NCBI RefSeq assembly: GCF_900182615.1 | Contig: NZ_FXTE01000012.1 | Coordinates: 1-64,000 of the forward strand | Length of the DNA stretch: 64,000 nucleotides | From: Ruegeria faecimaris | Lineage (GTDB): Bacteria > Pseudomonadota > Alphaproteobacteria > Rhodobacterales > Rhodobacteraceae | Reading direction: 5' to 3' | In this document: positions 28,576 to 37,729 of the stretch, piece by piece | Numbering within the stretch: the first letter of the stretch is position 1 | Layout of the letters: every line of letters starts with the position of its first letter | Program-made: the position numbers and the translations under genes | Notes under the pieces: generated by a model | What the model was told of the DNA's origin: nothing | Databases searched by the model: none | The model's input: the letters and a program-made list of their open reading frames with translations, nothing else

Positions 28576-30089
28576 CCACTCCACTGCTAAGTTTGCAAGG
28601 ACTGACCAAAGCCTATCCCGGCGTCGTGGCCAATGATCAGGTGTCCTTTGACATCGGTGAGGGCGAAGTTCATGCCCTGTTGGGCGAAAACGGCGCGGGA
28701 AAATCCACGCTGGTCAAAATGATCTATGGCTTGGTGAAGCCCGACAGCGGCACCATGCTGTTGCGTGGCCAACCCTTTGCTCCGCCCGAGCCGCGCGCCG
28801 CGCGTGCTGACGGAATCGCGATGGTATTTCAGCATTTTTCGCTGTTCGACGCGCTAAACGTGGCCGAGAACATCGCATTGGGGATGGAGAACCCGCCACC
28901 AATGGGCGACCTGGCCTCGCGAATTCGGGAAGTTTCGGAAACCTACGGTCTACCGCTGGACCCCTTTCGTACAGTCGGTGACCTGTCCGCGGGGGAACGC
29001 CAACGGGTTGAGATCATTCGCTGCCTTCTGCAGGATCCAAAGCTTTTGATCATGGACGAACCAACCAGTGTTCTGACTCCGCAAGAAGTCGATATCCTTT
29101 TCGAAACGCTGAATAAATTGCGGTCTGAAGGCACATCGATCCTGTATATCTCGCACAAGCTTGAAGAAATCCGCACCCTATGCGACCACGCTACGATCTT
29201 GCGTTTGGGCAAGAATGTGGGCGAATGCGTTCCATCTGAAACCTCGGCCCGGGAGATGGCCGAGTTGATGGTCGGTTCAACCCTGCAAACACCTGAGCGC
29301 GGAGGCCGCGAGTTCGGCGAGGTCGCGCTGGATGTCAGCGGGCTTTCCGTGCCCTCACCGTCTGAATTCGGCACCGCGCTGAAGAATGTCCACATGACAG
29401 TTCGCAAAGGCGAAGTGCTGGGAATTGGCGGTGTTGCCGGCAACGGACAGGACGAACTGCTGGGTGTCCTGTCTGGCGAAATCCAGACAGCTGCCGATGC
29501 GATCAAGTTCGATGGCCAGCCGATTGGCAAACTGGGCCCAACCGCACGGCGCAAGCTGGGCGTACTGACCGCCCCCGAAGAGCGGTTGGGACATGCAGCC
29601 GCCCCAGACATGAGCCTGACCGAAAACGCCCTGCTGACCGGATCGGTCCGCGAAGGGTTGGAAAGCAACGGGTTCTTGAAATGGGCAGATACCAAAAGCT
29701 TTGCTGAAAAGATCATCAGCGCCTTTGATGTGCGCACGCCAGGGCCCGAGAATGCGGCCCGGTCATTGTCAGGCGGCAACCTACAGAAATTCGTGATCGG
29801 ACGCGAAGTGTTGCAGAACCCCGATGTACTGGTCGTGAACCAACCCACATGGGGGGTGGACGCCGCTGCCGCTGCGTCGATCCGACAGGCCATTCTGGAC
29901 CTTGCCGCCAAGGGCACGGCGGTGGTCTGCATCAGCCAGGATCTGGACGAATTGATGGAAATCTCGGACAGCTTTGCCGCCCTGAACGAAGGCAGGCTCA
30001 GCGCGCCACGCACAACCACGGGTCTGACCGTGGATGAGATCGGCCTGATGATGGGCGGTGCACATGGCATGGAGGTAGCCCATGTCTGA
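28572..30089 (+). CDS. ABC transporter ATP-binding protein, BMP-type nucleoside/purine uptake
   Basis: A 505-residue duplicated ATPase of the sugar/nucleoside (RbsA/NupO-like) class. The first cassette has Walker A GENGAGKST, signature LSAGERQR and Walker B LLIMDEPTS. The second has a degenerate Walker A (GIGGVAGNGQDE), signature LSGGNLQK and a Walker B-like VLVVNQPTWG, where the usual Asp is replaced by Asn. The GTG at 28572 overlaps the xdhC stop and begins MTTPLLSLQGLTKAYPGV, so I reject the longer frame upstream. It is followed by two permeases and a BMP-family binding protein, making a complete importer. Purine bases or nucleosides are the likely cargo because the operon begins with xanthine dehydrogenase. 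Confidence 0.93.
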   Translation: MTTPLLSLQGLTKAYPGVVANDQVSFDIGEGEVHALLGENGAGKSTLVKMIYGLVKPDSGTMLLRGQPFAPPEPRAARADGIAMVFQHFSLFDALNVAENIALGMENPPPMGDLASRIREVSETYGLPLDPFRTVGDLSAGERQRVEIIRCLLQDPKLLIMDEPTSVLTPQEVDILFETLNKLRSEGTSILYISHKLEEIRTLCDHATILRLGKNVGECVPSETSAREMAELMVGSTLQTPERGGREFGEVALDVSGLSVPSPSEFGTALKNVHMTVRKGEVLGIGGVAGNGQDELLGVLSGEIQTAADAIKFDGQPIGKLGPTARRKLGVLTAPEERLGHAAAPDMSLTENALLTGSVREGLESNGFLKWADTKSFAEKIISAFDVRTPGPENAARSLSGGNLQKFVIGREVLQNPDVLVVNQPTWGVDAAAAASIRQAILDLAAKGTAVVCISQDLDELMEISDSFAALNEGRLSAPRTTTGLTVDEIGLMMGGAHGMEVAHV

Positions 30090-30124
30090 TGCAAAACAAA
30101 ATATGACGACGGGGGTGTGAGCAG

Positions 30125-31207
30125 ATGATTGTATTGGAGAAACGGCCACAGCCGTCCAAGGCGTGGTCTTATGCGACCCCGCTTGTGGCGGTATTGGCGA
30201 CGATGCTGTTTGGCGGCATATTGTTTGCCGTCCTGGGTAAAAACCCGGTTCAGGCCATCGGCACCATTTTCTGGGAGCCTCTGTTCGGTGAATTCGCCTT
30301 TTATTACCGCCCGCAGCTGCTGGTGAAGGGCGCGCCGTTGGTGCTGATTGCGATTGGCCTGTCGTTAGGCTTCCGAGCCGGTATCTGGAACATCGGCGCC
30401 GAGGGTCAGTATATCATGGGCGCCATCTTTGGTGCGGGGGCCGGGCTGGCCTTTTACCCGCTGGATGCCTGGTATGTCTTTCCGATCATGGTGATGGCAG
30501 GTGCGCTTGGCGGTTGGCTCTGGGCCTCTATTCCGGCCTTTCTGAAGGTGCGCTTTGGCACCAATGAAATTCTGGTCTCGCTGATGCTGGTCTATGTGGC
30601 TGAACAGATGATGGCCTCGGTCTCGCTGGGACTACTGAAAAACCCCGAAGGGTTCGGTTTTCCGGGTTCACGCAATCTGCAATCCTATGAGAGTGCGCAT
30701 AATGCCGAGCTGATCGCAGGATCGGGGATGCATTGGGGCGTTGTGACCGCACTGATAGCCGTGATCTTTTCCTATATCCTGCTGAACCGGCACATGCTGG
30801 GCTTTCACATCCGCCTGACGGGTGAGGCACCGCGCGCAGCCAAATTCGCCGGGGTAAACCCAGCACGACTGATCCTGTTCTGTCTTGGCCTGTCAGGCGC
30901 ACTGGCCGGGCTGGCGGGGATGTTCGAAGTCTCGGGCCCCTCGGGTGTTGTCAGCATCGACTTTAACGTCGGCTATGGCTTTACCGCGATCATCGTGGCC
31001 TTTCTGGGTCGACTGCATCCGGTGGGCATCCTGCTAGCCGGTGGCCTAATGGCGTTGACCTATATCGGTGGTGAAATTGCGCAGTCCCAAATGGGTCTTC
31101 CTGCCGCGGCTATTCAAGTATTCCAGGGGATGCTGCTGTTCTTCCTGCTGGCCTTCGACCTTTTGACCAACTACCGCATCCGTGCGGCCCGTAGCGAGGT
31201 GGCGTAA
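30125..31207 (+). CDS. ABC transporter permease, BMP-type nucleoside/purine uptake (first)
   Basis: A 360-residue inner-membrane permease of the branched-chain amino acid/ribose-type family (BPD_transp_2). About eight to ten hydrophobic segments are visible, with the conserved loop GLSLGFRAGIWNIGAEGQYIMGAI and FGTNEILVSLMLVYVAEQMM. It pairs with the next gene to form the channel driven by the upstream duplicated ATPase. A 12-codon frame (30082-30120) lies between the ATPase and this gene and is probably meaningless. Two bases separate it from the second permease. Confidence 0.93.
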   Translation: MIVLEKRPQPSKAWSYATPLVAVLATMLFGGILFAVLGKNPVQAIGTIFWEPLFGEFAFYYRPQLLVKGAPLVLIAIGLSLGFRAGIWNIGAEGQYIMGAIFGAGAGLAFYPLDAWYVFPIMVMAGALGGWLWASIPAFLKVRFGTNEILVSLMLVYVAEQMMASVSLGLLKNPEGFGFPGSRNLQSYESAHNAELIAGSGMHWGVVTALIAVIFSYILLNRHMLGFHIRLTGEAPRAAKFAGVNPARLILFCLGLSGALAGLAGMFEVSGPSGVVSIDFNVGYGFTAIIVAFLGRLHPVGILLAGGLMALTYIGGEIAQSQMGLPAAAIQVFQGMLLFFLLAFDLLTNYRIRAARSEVA

Positions 31208-31209
31208 TC

Positions 31210-32130
31210 ATGGACCTAGGTGAGATTAATCCCGTACTTCTGGTCGCGTCACTGATGGTGGCTGCAACTCCCCTGCTTCTGGCCGCGATCGGTGAATTGG
31301 TCGTCGAAAAAGCAGGAGTTCTGAACCTTGGCGTAGAGGGCATGATGATCGTTGGCGCGATCAGCGGTTTTGCGATCTCGGTCGAGACTGGGTCGCCCTG
31401 GCTGGGCTTTGTCGCCGCGGCCATAGGCGGTGCAGTACTGTCCCTGCTGTTTGTGCTGCTGACGCAGGTGGCGCTGGCCAATCAGGTTGCCAGCGGCCTG
31501 GCGCTGACTCTGTTTGGTTTAGGGTTCAGCGCCCTGCTCGGTCAAAGCTATGTGGGGGTCAAACCCCCCAGCATGGGCGATATCCATATCCCGGTGATCA
31601 GCGATATTCCGGTGATTGGCCCGATCCTGTTTCAGCATGACCCGATCCTTTATGTCGGCATCGCTTTGACAGCGGCCGTCTGGGCTACGCTTAAATACAC
31701 TCGCGTCGGACTGATCCTGCGCGCGGTAGGTGAAAACCACGATGCGGCGCATGCGCTTGGCTATAAGGTGATCAAGATACGCATCATGGCGATCCTGTTC
31801 GGCGGTGCCTGTGCCGGGCTGGGTGGGGCTTATATCAGCTTGATCCGGGTGCCACAGTGGACCGAGGGCATGACAGCCGGTGTCGGCTGGATCGCCCTGG
31901 CCTTGGTCGTCTTCGCCAGTTGGAAGCCATGGCGCGCCCTGCTGGGTGCCTATTTGTTCGGCGGTATCACCGTGTTGCAGCTGAATTTGCAGGCAGCGGG
32001 CGTTGCCATCCCGGTCGAGTATCTGGCAATGTCGCCCTACATCATCACGATCCTTGTGCTTGTGATCCTTTCCGCCGACAAAAGCAGCGCACCTGCCTCA
32101 CTCGGCCGGATATTCCATGCCTCGCATTAG
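31210..32130 (+). CDS. ABC transporter permease, BMP-type nucleoside/purine uptake (second)
   Basis: A 306-residue inner-membrane permease of the same family as its upstream partner. The conserved ATPLLLAAIGELVVEKAGVLNLGVEGMM loop is characteristic of the second permease in YufP/YufQ-like pairs. Roughly eight membrane segments follow, including a late RAVGENHDAAHALGY cytoplasmic loop that contacts the ATPase. It sits two bases after the first permease and 34 bases before the binding-protein gene. Confidence 0.93.
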   Translation: MDLGEINPVLLVASLMVAATPLLLAAIGELVVEKAGVLNLGVEGMMIVGAISGFAISVETGSPWLGFVAAAIGGAVLSLLFVLLTQVALANQVASGLALTLFGLGFSALLGQSYVGVKPPSMGDIHIPVISDIPVIGPILFQHDPILYVGIALTAAVWATLKYTRVGLILRAVGENHDAAHALGYKVIKIRIMAILFGGACAGLGGAYISLIRVPQWTEGMTAGVGWIALALVVFASWKPWRALLGAYLFGGITVLQLNLQAAGVAIPVEYLAMSPYIITILVLVILSADKSSAPASLGRIFHASH

Positions 32131-32164
32131 ACGGGGACAACTGAACCAACTTGGGGAGTAACAC

Positions 32165-33238
32165 ATGAAAATTACTACATTTCTGGCAAGCGCCGCCATG
32201 GCGCTGGGTTTGGCAACTACTGCCATAGCTGAAGACAAAACCAAGGTCGGCTTTGTATTTGTCGGCCCGGTGGGCGACGGCGGCTGGACCTATGAACATA
32301 ACAAGGGCCGTCTGGCGGTTGAAGAAGAGTTCGGCGACAAGGTCGAAACCGTGTTTGTTGAATCCGTGCCCGAAGGCCCGGATGCAGAGCGGGTGATGAC
32401 CCAGATGGCGCTGGAAGGTGCAGACCTGATCTTTACCACCTCGTTCGGATACATGGATCCGACCATCAACGTGGCCAAGAAATTCCCGAACGTGAAGTTC
32501 GAACACGCGACCGGCTATAAAACAGCCGACAACGTTTCGGTTTATTCGGCACGTTTCTATGAAGGTCGTGCGGTACAGGGTCATATCGCGGGCAAGATGA
32601 CCAAGTCGAACATTGTTGGCTATATCGGGTCCTATCCGATCCCCGAAGTGGTCCGCGGAATCAACTCGGCCTATATCCACGCCAAGAAGGTCAACCCGGA
32701 TGTCGAGTTCAAGATCATCTGGGCCTACACTTGGTTCGATCCGGCGAAAGAAGCAGATGCCGCCACTGTTCTGATCGAACAGGGCGCGGACGTTATCCTG
32801 CAGCACACCGACTCGACCGCACCGCAAGCAGCTGCGCAAGAGGCGGGCAACGTCATCACTTTCGGCCAGGCCTCGGACATGAGCGAATACGCTCCGTACC
32901 CGCGCGTCTCGTCGATCATCGATGACTGGGCGCCTTACTATATTGCACGGACCCAGGCCGTCATGGATGGCACATGGGAAAGCGCCAATACATGGGATGG
33001 CATCCGCGAAGGCATGGTTGCAATCGGCGATATCTCGGACGCGGTTCCCGCTGACGTCAAAGCAGAGGCACTGGCGCTGAAAGCGGCCATGGCCGCGGGT
33101 GAATACCACCCCTTCACCGGACCGCTGAAAAAGCAGGACGGTAGTGACTGGCTGGCCGAAGGCGAGACTGCAGACGACGGTACACTGGCCGGCATGAACT
33201 TCTATGTCGAAGGCTTGCAAGGTGAGATTCCGCAGTAA
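32165..33238 (+). CDS. BMP-family substrate-binding lipoprotein-like/periplasmic protein
   Basis: A 357-residue periplasmic solute receptor of the basic-membrane-protein (PnrA/BmpA) family, with signal sequence ASAAMALGLATTAIA followed by ED. The family pattern is clear: VGFVFVGPVGDGGWTYEHNKG, then FTTSFGYMDPTINVAKKFPNVKFEHATG, then GADVILQHTDSTAPQAAAQEAG. There is no lipobox Cys, so it is soluble in the periplasm. Known members bind nucleosides; the coupling to xanthine dehydrogenase suggests purines. A strong terminator follows it and closes the xdh-ABC operon. Confidence 0.93.
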   Translation: MKITTFLASAAMALGLATTAIAEDKTKVGFVFVGPVGDGGWTYEHNKGRLAVEEEFGDKVETVFVESVPEGPDAERVMTQMALEGADLIFTTSFGYMDPTINVAKKFPNVKFEHATGYKTADNVSVYSARFYEGRAVQGHIAGKMTKSNIVGYIGSYPIPEVVRGINSAYIHAKKVNPDVEFKIIWAYTWFDPAKEADAATVLIEQGADVILQHTDSTAPQAAAQEAGNVITFGQASDMSEYAPYPRVSSIIDDWAPYYIARTQAVMDGTWESANTWDGIREGMVAIGDISDAVPADVKAEALALKAAMAAGEYHPFTGPLKKQDGSDWLAEGETADDGTLAGMNFYVEGLQGEIPQ

Positions 33239-33258
33239 GGCGGCACAGGATAACGCAG

Positions 33259-33286
33259 AAAGGCCCGCCATGTGCGGGCCTTTTTT
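33259..33286 (+). terminator. Rho-independent terminator of the xdh/ABC operon
   Basis: A perfect 10-bp stem (AAAGGCCCGC / GCGGGCCTTT) with a 5-base loop, ending in a run of T. It lies 20 bases after the binding-protein stop. Confidence 0.92.
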
Positions 33287-33383
33287 GATTTTGCCACCTG
33301 TTTTATGCCACTCTTGATCTTCGATAGCCCGAAACCAGCGCCAAGCACATTGATCCGCGGCTCTACCGATCAACGAGGACCAG

Positions 33384-34142
33384 ATGAATTCAAAACGCGA
33401 ATTGCTGCAGAAACTGTTGAAAGGTATCGAAACCGGGGATGCCGAGGCCGCAGCCGTCGTCAACGAAGAAAAATACATCCAGCACAATCCCCAGACCCAT
33501 GAAGGCAGCGAGGGGCTGGCCACGTTGTTTGCCCGCCTGTCGAAAACAAATCCCAAGGTTAAATTTGTTCGCGTTTTTGAAGATGGCGAATTCGCTTTTG
33601 CCCATAACGAATATGATTTTGCCAAAGTTAAGGCCGCGTTCGAGGTCTTTCGGTTTGAAGACAGCAAAGCTGTTGAGCACTGGGATAACATTCAGCCCCT
33701 GCGCGGCCCAAACGCTTCGGGACGCGGCATGCTTGATGGGCCAACTGAAATCACGGATATTGACAGAACCGAACAGAACCGGGAATTGGTCGACAACTTC
33801 TCGCAAACGGTCCTGATAGACCGGAAAACCGAGCGGATGAAGGCGTTTGTTGATGCGAACCTGATACAACACGATCCCGATGGTGTTGACGGCATCGACG
33901 CCTATCGCATGGTGCTTGAAGCTAGATCAGACGCGGAGTTGATCGTTCAGTATCACCGCGTCCATCGTGTGCTGGCAGAAGGGAATTTCGTCCTGTGCAT
34001 GAGCGAAGGTGCCAGTCACGGAAAACATACCAGCTTTTATGATCTGTTTCGGGTCGCAGACGGAGTGATCGTCGAGCAGTGGGGCACTATGGAAACCATA
34101 GCGCCCCGTAGCGAGTGGAAGAATGACAACGGCAAATTTTGA
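33384..34142 (+). CDS. Tandem SnoaL/NTF2-like protein
   Basis: A 252-residue protein made of two similar halves of the SnoaL-like fold. The first half reads EEKYIQHNPQTHEG, then FRFEDSKAVEHWDNIQPL. The second reads DANLIQHDPDGVDG, then FRVADGVIVEQWGTMETI. Each half keeps the Y/LIQH-x-P motif and the closing V-EHWD or VEQWG strand, so it arose by internal duplication. No catalytic function can be assigned, though SnoaL-like proteins of this lactone/polyketide-cyclase branch often act on small hydroxylated compounds. It stands alone after the terminator of the purine operon and is convergent with the HlyD gene. Confidence 0.8.
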   Translation: MNSKRELLQKLLKGIETGDAEAAAVVNEEKYIQHNPQTHEGSEGLATLFARLSKTNPKVKFVRVFEDGEFAFAHNEYDFAKVKAAFEVFRFEDSKAVEHWDNIQPLRGPNASGRGMLDGPTEITDIDRTEQNRELVDNFSQTVLIDRKTERMKAFVDANLIQHDPDGVDGIDAYRMVLEARSDAELIVQYHRVHRVLAEGNFVLCMSEGASHGKHTSFYDLFRVADGVIVEQWGTMETIAPRSEWKNDNGKF

Positions 34143-34157
34143 TCTAAGTAAGGGCCG

Positions 34158-35390
34158 TTAATGCCCAGTCAGAACCAGCGTGTTCACCGGCATCAGGATC
34201 AAACGCAGGCGCAGACCCGCCGCATGAACCACGCCGATCGTGTCGACCACATGCAGGAAAGCAGAGTGCCAAAAGCCCAAATCTTCATGCTCCAGCCGCT
34301 CGTGGTTATCGGTGTAGACATTCGCCAGACAGTTGCTGCCGGGCGGGATATCATCCGCCATGCCCTTATAAAGCGGTTCAAAATAAACCAGGATCGAGCC
34401 CGGCACCTTGTTGGACTGCACGTCTCTCAGCTCGTCTGACGGGCGAATTTGTCCCGATGGGATCACATCCTGAACTTCGACCACCACAACCGGAATAACC
34501 GTGAACGGCTTGGTCATGCAGCCCAGCTCTCCGACCATGCCGGGCTTGATAACCTGCGCCGACATCTGATTGAACGCAGCCTGAAAGCGGTCATGCCCGG
34601 AGTTTGACGGCACAAGAATACCTGCTGGACGCAGCAGAGGACTGACGTAATCGCCAACCTGAAGGCCGAACTGTTCGATCCTCCCCGTCACACCCGCGTT
34701 GATCACAGTCTTGTCCAGCTCGGTCAAAGCAGCATCCAGGTTCGCATTGGCGCTGGCCAGTTGGGCCGGGATCAGCTCTTCGATTTGCTGTACGACGGCA
34801 GCGCGTTGCGATTCAGCCGCAACCAGCTTGGCCTCTCGTTCAGCGACAAGGTTTTCCAGCCGGTCAATCTCGGCCAGGCGGACGGCGCTTGACCCTTCGT
34901 CCCGCAGGGTCGTATTGCGTTGCAAGTCCTCTAGCGCCTGATCCAGCGCCGCTTTTGCGCCCGCGATCCCGGCGGCGGCCTCGGCCAGATCGGTCTCCGC
35001 AACTTTCAGTGATGCCTGAACTTGCGCGATCTGCGCATGCGCTGCCTCAACCATTGCAGTCTGAGTAAAGTCCTCGATCCGGAAGATTGGCTGCCCAGCA
35101 ACAACCTGTTGATTGTTGGAGACATAGACCTCGGACACTCGCCCACCCAGTTGCGGTAAGATCGTTACTGTGCGGAAATACGAGGCCGCAGTTTTGCTGG
35201 CCGGGTGAAAATAGAACAGAGTGGTGATCACGGTCAGCGCCATAATGGCACAGGTTGTCAGACCCCAGCGCAGCTCGTACCACATGGTGAATAATGTGAT
35301 CTCGTGCCCGATACGTTTTCCCTGCACAAAGCGGCGGAACAGATAATCAGGCAGCACTGTAACCAGCGCGCACATCAGTGTTTCAAGCAT
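34158..35390 (-). CDS. HlyD-family membrane fusion/adaptor protein
   Basis: A 410-residue inner-membrane-anchored periplasmic adaptor. It has a membrane segment around residues 42-62 (GLTTCAIMALTVITTLFYF), a biotinyl-lipoyl half (RVSEVYVSNNQQVVAGQPIF), a long coiled-coil hairpin rich in Ala/Glu, and the second lipoyl half with DKTVINAGVTGRIEQFGLQVGDYVSP. Such adaptors link inner-membrane pumps to outer-membrane channels. It lies 3 bases downstream of a DUF3302 membrane gene, the same pairing as YibH/YibI of enterobacteria. No ATPase, RND pump or outer-membrane channel is adjacent, so the cargo is unknown. Confidence 0.88.
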   Translation of the reverse strand: MLETLMCALVTVLPDYLFRRFVQGKRIGHEITLFTMWYELRWGLTTCAIMALTVITTLFYFHPASKTAASYFRTVTILPQLGGRVSEVYVSNNQQVVAGQPIFRIEDFTQTAMVEAAHAQIAQVQASLKVAETDLAEAAAGIAGAKAALDQALEDLQRNTTLRDEGSSAVRLAEIDRLENLVAEREAKLVAAESQRAAVVQQIEELIPAQLASANANLDAALTELDKTVINAGVTGRIEQFGLQVGDYVSPLLRPAGILVPSNSGHDRFQAAFNQMSAQVIKPGMVGELGCMTKPFTVIPVVVVEVQDVIPSGQIRPSDELRDVQSNKVPGSILVYFEPLYKGMADDIPPGSNCLANVYTDNHERLEHEDLGFWHSAFLHVVDTIGVVHAAGLRLRLILMPVNTLVLTGH

Positions 35391-35393
35391 GTC

Positions 35394-35798
35394 CTATTGC
35401 TCCTGCTGCGCGACGGGTTCGGGGGATGGAACGGGATCGGGATCAGCAGGCGGTTGCGGCGCTAAAGATCGGATCGCATCGGCAATGGCACGCAAGGGCG
35501 CACCTATGTCGGGAAACTGGAATCCGGCGACCAGAATGGCTGCAATCCAGAACAATCCGTTATGAGTGAACAAAGCCAGCAGCGCAAGAATTCCCACAAG
35601 CTGAAACTGCGGGTGGTTGGATTCATGCGCGAGCTTTTCGGGGATCGAATGCAGGGTGAAATAGCCAACGCCGATCAGGATGATCACCACAACCGTGAAA
35701 ATGAACATGACCGTCAAAAGAAAATCGCTGCCATCCGCCTGGGTCACGTAAGACGGAATGTGCCCCGTGGCCAATGGGTGTAAATCTGCTGTGCTCAC
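35394..35798 (-). CDS. DUF3302/YibI-like inner membrane protein
   Basis: A 134-residue protein. Two membrane helices are visible (LLTVMFIFTVVVIILIGVGY and LVGILALLALFTHNGLFWIA), separated by HSIPEKLAHESNHPQF, which fits the H-x-IP-x6-RNHP loop of DUF3302. A Pro-rich cytoplasmic or periplasmic tail ends in PDPVPSPEP. The GTG at 35798 is chosen because it follows AGGAGG at good spacing; the open frame continues upstream without a better signal. It is coupled with the HlyD adaptor and presumably forms a small envelope complex with it. Confidence 0.72.
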   Translation of the reverse strand: MSTADLHPLATGHIPSYVTQADGSDFLLTVMFIFTVVVIILIGVGYFTLHSIPEKLAHESNHPQFQLVGILALLALFTHNGLFWIAAILVAGFQFPDIGAPLRAIADAIRSLAPQPPADPDPVPSPEPVAQQEQ

Positions 35799-35943
35799 CC
35801 TGCCCTCCTCTAATTGCTTTCCACTTCTTTGGATGGGTTGATGCGCAAATTCAACCCTGCTTAAAGTCTCAATTAGAATTCTACGGTCGTGCACGACGCA
35901 TTCGACGTCAGAAAATCACGACTGCGGCCAGCAAAGGGGCGAC

Positions 35944-37011
35944 ATGATAGATTTCCTGATTATCGGCGGCGGTATTGCCGGGCTTAGCGTGGGCGCGCGG
36001 TTGTCAGAGCGCGGCCAGGTCACCGTGCTCGAAGGCGAAGAGGCGCTGGGCTATCACGCATCAGGCCGGTCCGCGGCTATGTTTGCACCCGCCTATGGTC
36101 CGCCTGCTGTTATTGCCCTCAACTTTGCCAGCGCAGCACATTTTGAGACGAATGACTATCTGTCGCCACGCGGCTGGGTTCTGATCGGCGGGAAAGACCA
36201 ACACGATGTGTTTCACCGGGATGCCGATCAACTTGGCGGCCGACAGATTTCCTTTGACGCGGCACAATCCCTTATCCCGATCCTGAACCCCGAAACCGTC
36301 GGGTTCGCGGCGCACAGCGACAGTGAACAAGATATAGATACCGACCGCATGATGCAGGATTTCGCCCGGACGATCCGTGGGAATGGTGGATCCGTTCTGA
36401 CCCGGCAAAGCGTCACGGCAATTCGCAAACATAGGCACTGGATCGTCGAGGCCACCGAGAGCTTTGAGGCACGACACATCGTCAATGCAGCCGGCGCCTG
36501 GGTTGACGAAATCGCGGCGATGGCCGGTATCGCGCCGATTGGTATCCAGCCGCGCCGCCGCTCAATGGCCCGTATCCCGGCCCCCGGCGGGCATGACTTG
36601 CGCGCCTGGCCCATGATGTTGGGTGCGGGCGAAAGCTGGTATGCTAAACCCGACGCGGGCAAATTGCTGGTCTCACCTGCCGATGCCGATCCGACCGCCG
36701 CCCATGATGCGTTTGCCGATGACATGGTTCTGGCCGAGGGCTTGGCCCGGTACGAGGCAATGGTCACCGAGCCTGTGACACGGGTCGAAACCAACTGGGC
36801 GGGCTTGCGCAGTTTCGCACCGGATGGCAGCCTGGTTTTGGGGCCCGATCCGACCGATCCTACGTTTATCTGGTCTGCCGGTCAGGGTGGTTACGGGTTT
36901 CAGACGGCCCCTGCTGCATCCCAACTGGTAGCGGATCTGACAGTCGGCAACCAATCAAGTCTGGACACGGCGACCATCGCCTCTCTGAGACCAGACAGGT
37001 TGCACAGATGA
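35944..37011 (+). CDS. FAD-dependent amine/D-amino-acid oxidoreductase (DAO family)
   Basis: A 355-residue flavoenzyme. The dinucleotide fold is at the N terminus (IIGGGIAGLSVGARLSERGQV, ending in an acidic strand), followed by ASGRSAAMFAPAYGP where the flavin is held. VNAAGAWVDEIAAMAGI and ETNWAGLRSFAPDGSLVLG complete the DAO pattern, and the FAD-closing GQGGYGFQTAPAASQ lies near the end. It resembles D-arginine dehydrogenase and glycine-oxidase-like enzymes; the exact amine is unknown. Its stop overlaps the DUF938 start (ATGA), so the two are coexpressed. No signal peptide. Confidence 0.87.
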   Translation: MIDFLIIGGGIAGLSVGARLSERGQVTVLEGEEALGYHASGRSAAMFAPAYGPPAVIALNFASAAHFETNDYLSPRGWVLIGGKDQHDVFHRDADQLGGRQISFDAAQSLIPILNPETVGFAAHSDSEQDIDTDRMMQDFARTIRGNGGSVLTRQSVTAIRKHRHWIVEATESFEARHIVNAAGAWVDEIAAMAGIAPIGIQPRRRSMARIPAPGGHDLRAWPMMLGAGESWYAKPDAGKLLVSPADADPTAAHDAFADDMVLAEGLARYEAMVTEPVTRVETNWAGLRSFAPDGSLVLGPDPTDPTFIWSAGQGGYGFQTAPAASQLVADLTVGNQSSLDTATIASLRPDRLHR

Positions 37012-37661
37012 ACAAGCGCCCGTTACCCTCCAACGCCAGCGTCGCGACTGTAGGAGAGAACGGTCAGTTGGTCGCTCCGGCAGCCAGCCGTAACGTCGGG
37101 GCTTTGTGTGATCTTCTGGACCAGTTCGCCCCTTTGACCGGACAAGCGCTGGAACTGGCAAGTGGCACCGGTCAGCACATCGCAGCCTTTGCCGAGTGCC
37201 GCCCCGGCATGCATTGGCAACCCAGTGAGGTTGAATCCGAACGGCGGGCCAGCATCAATGCCTACACCGCGGGCCTGCCGAATGTGTCTAAAGCAGAAGT
37301 TCTGGATGCAACCATCGAGGGTTGGCATCAGCCGTTTGGCGGCAGGGATCTGATCGTTCTGATCAATCTCTTGCACCTGATCAGCTGGGCCGAAGTGGAA
37401 ACGCTTGTCGGTGAGGCAGCGCAAGCACTGAACGCGAATGGCCGGTTGATCCTTTATGGTCCTTTCATGCGCAACAATCGCCTGACCAGCGCGGGGGATC
37501 AACGATTTCATACAGCTCTGGTCCAGCAGGATGCTGAAATCGGATATAAAAACGACGGAGACGTTTCTGAGCTTTTGGCCAATCACGACCTGAAAATCCT
37601 GGAAGTCGCGGAGATGCCTGCAAATAACCTGGCCTTCATCGTGGAAAAATCTGACACCTGA
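37008..37661 (+). CDS. DUF938 family, methyltransferase-like protein
   Basis: A 217-residue protein of the DUF938 family, which resembles class I SAM-dependent methyltransferases. Residues about 47-56 show the glycine motif ALELASGTGQHIAAFAE, and WQPSEVESERRASI follows as the adenosine-binding acidic strand. NLLHLISWAEVE and GRLILYGPFMRNNRLTSAGD are typical of the family. Methyl transfer has not been shown for most members, so the substrate is unknown. Coupled by ATGA to the upstream FAD oxidoreductase. Confidence 0.88.
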   Translation: MNKRPLPSNASVATVGENGQLVAPAASRNVGALCDLLDQFAPLTGQALELASGTGQHIAAFAECRPGMHWQPSEVESERRASINAYTAGLPNVSKAEVLDATIEGWHQPFGGRDLIVLINLLHLISWAEVETLVGEAAQALNANGRLILYGPFMRNNRLTSAGDQRFHTALVQQDAEIGYKNDGDVSELLANHDLKILEVAEMPANNLAFIVEKSDT

Positions 37662-37729
37662 TCCAGATCAAAGCCCGACCGAGGCCAACTAAACATATTC
37701 CAAACACACGATGTTAAATGGAATGTAGC

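Noticed and set aside
32045..33691. Minus-strand open frame of 548 codons
   Set aside because: Covers the BMP binding-protein gene and its terminator in antisense; composition is that of a shadow frame.
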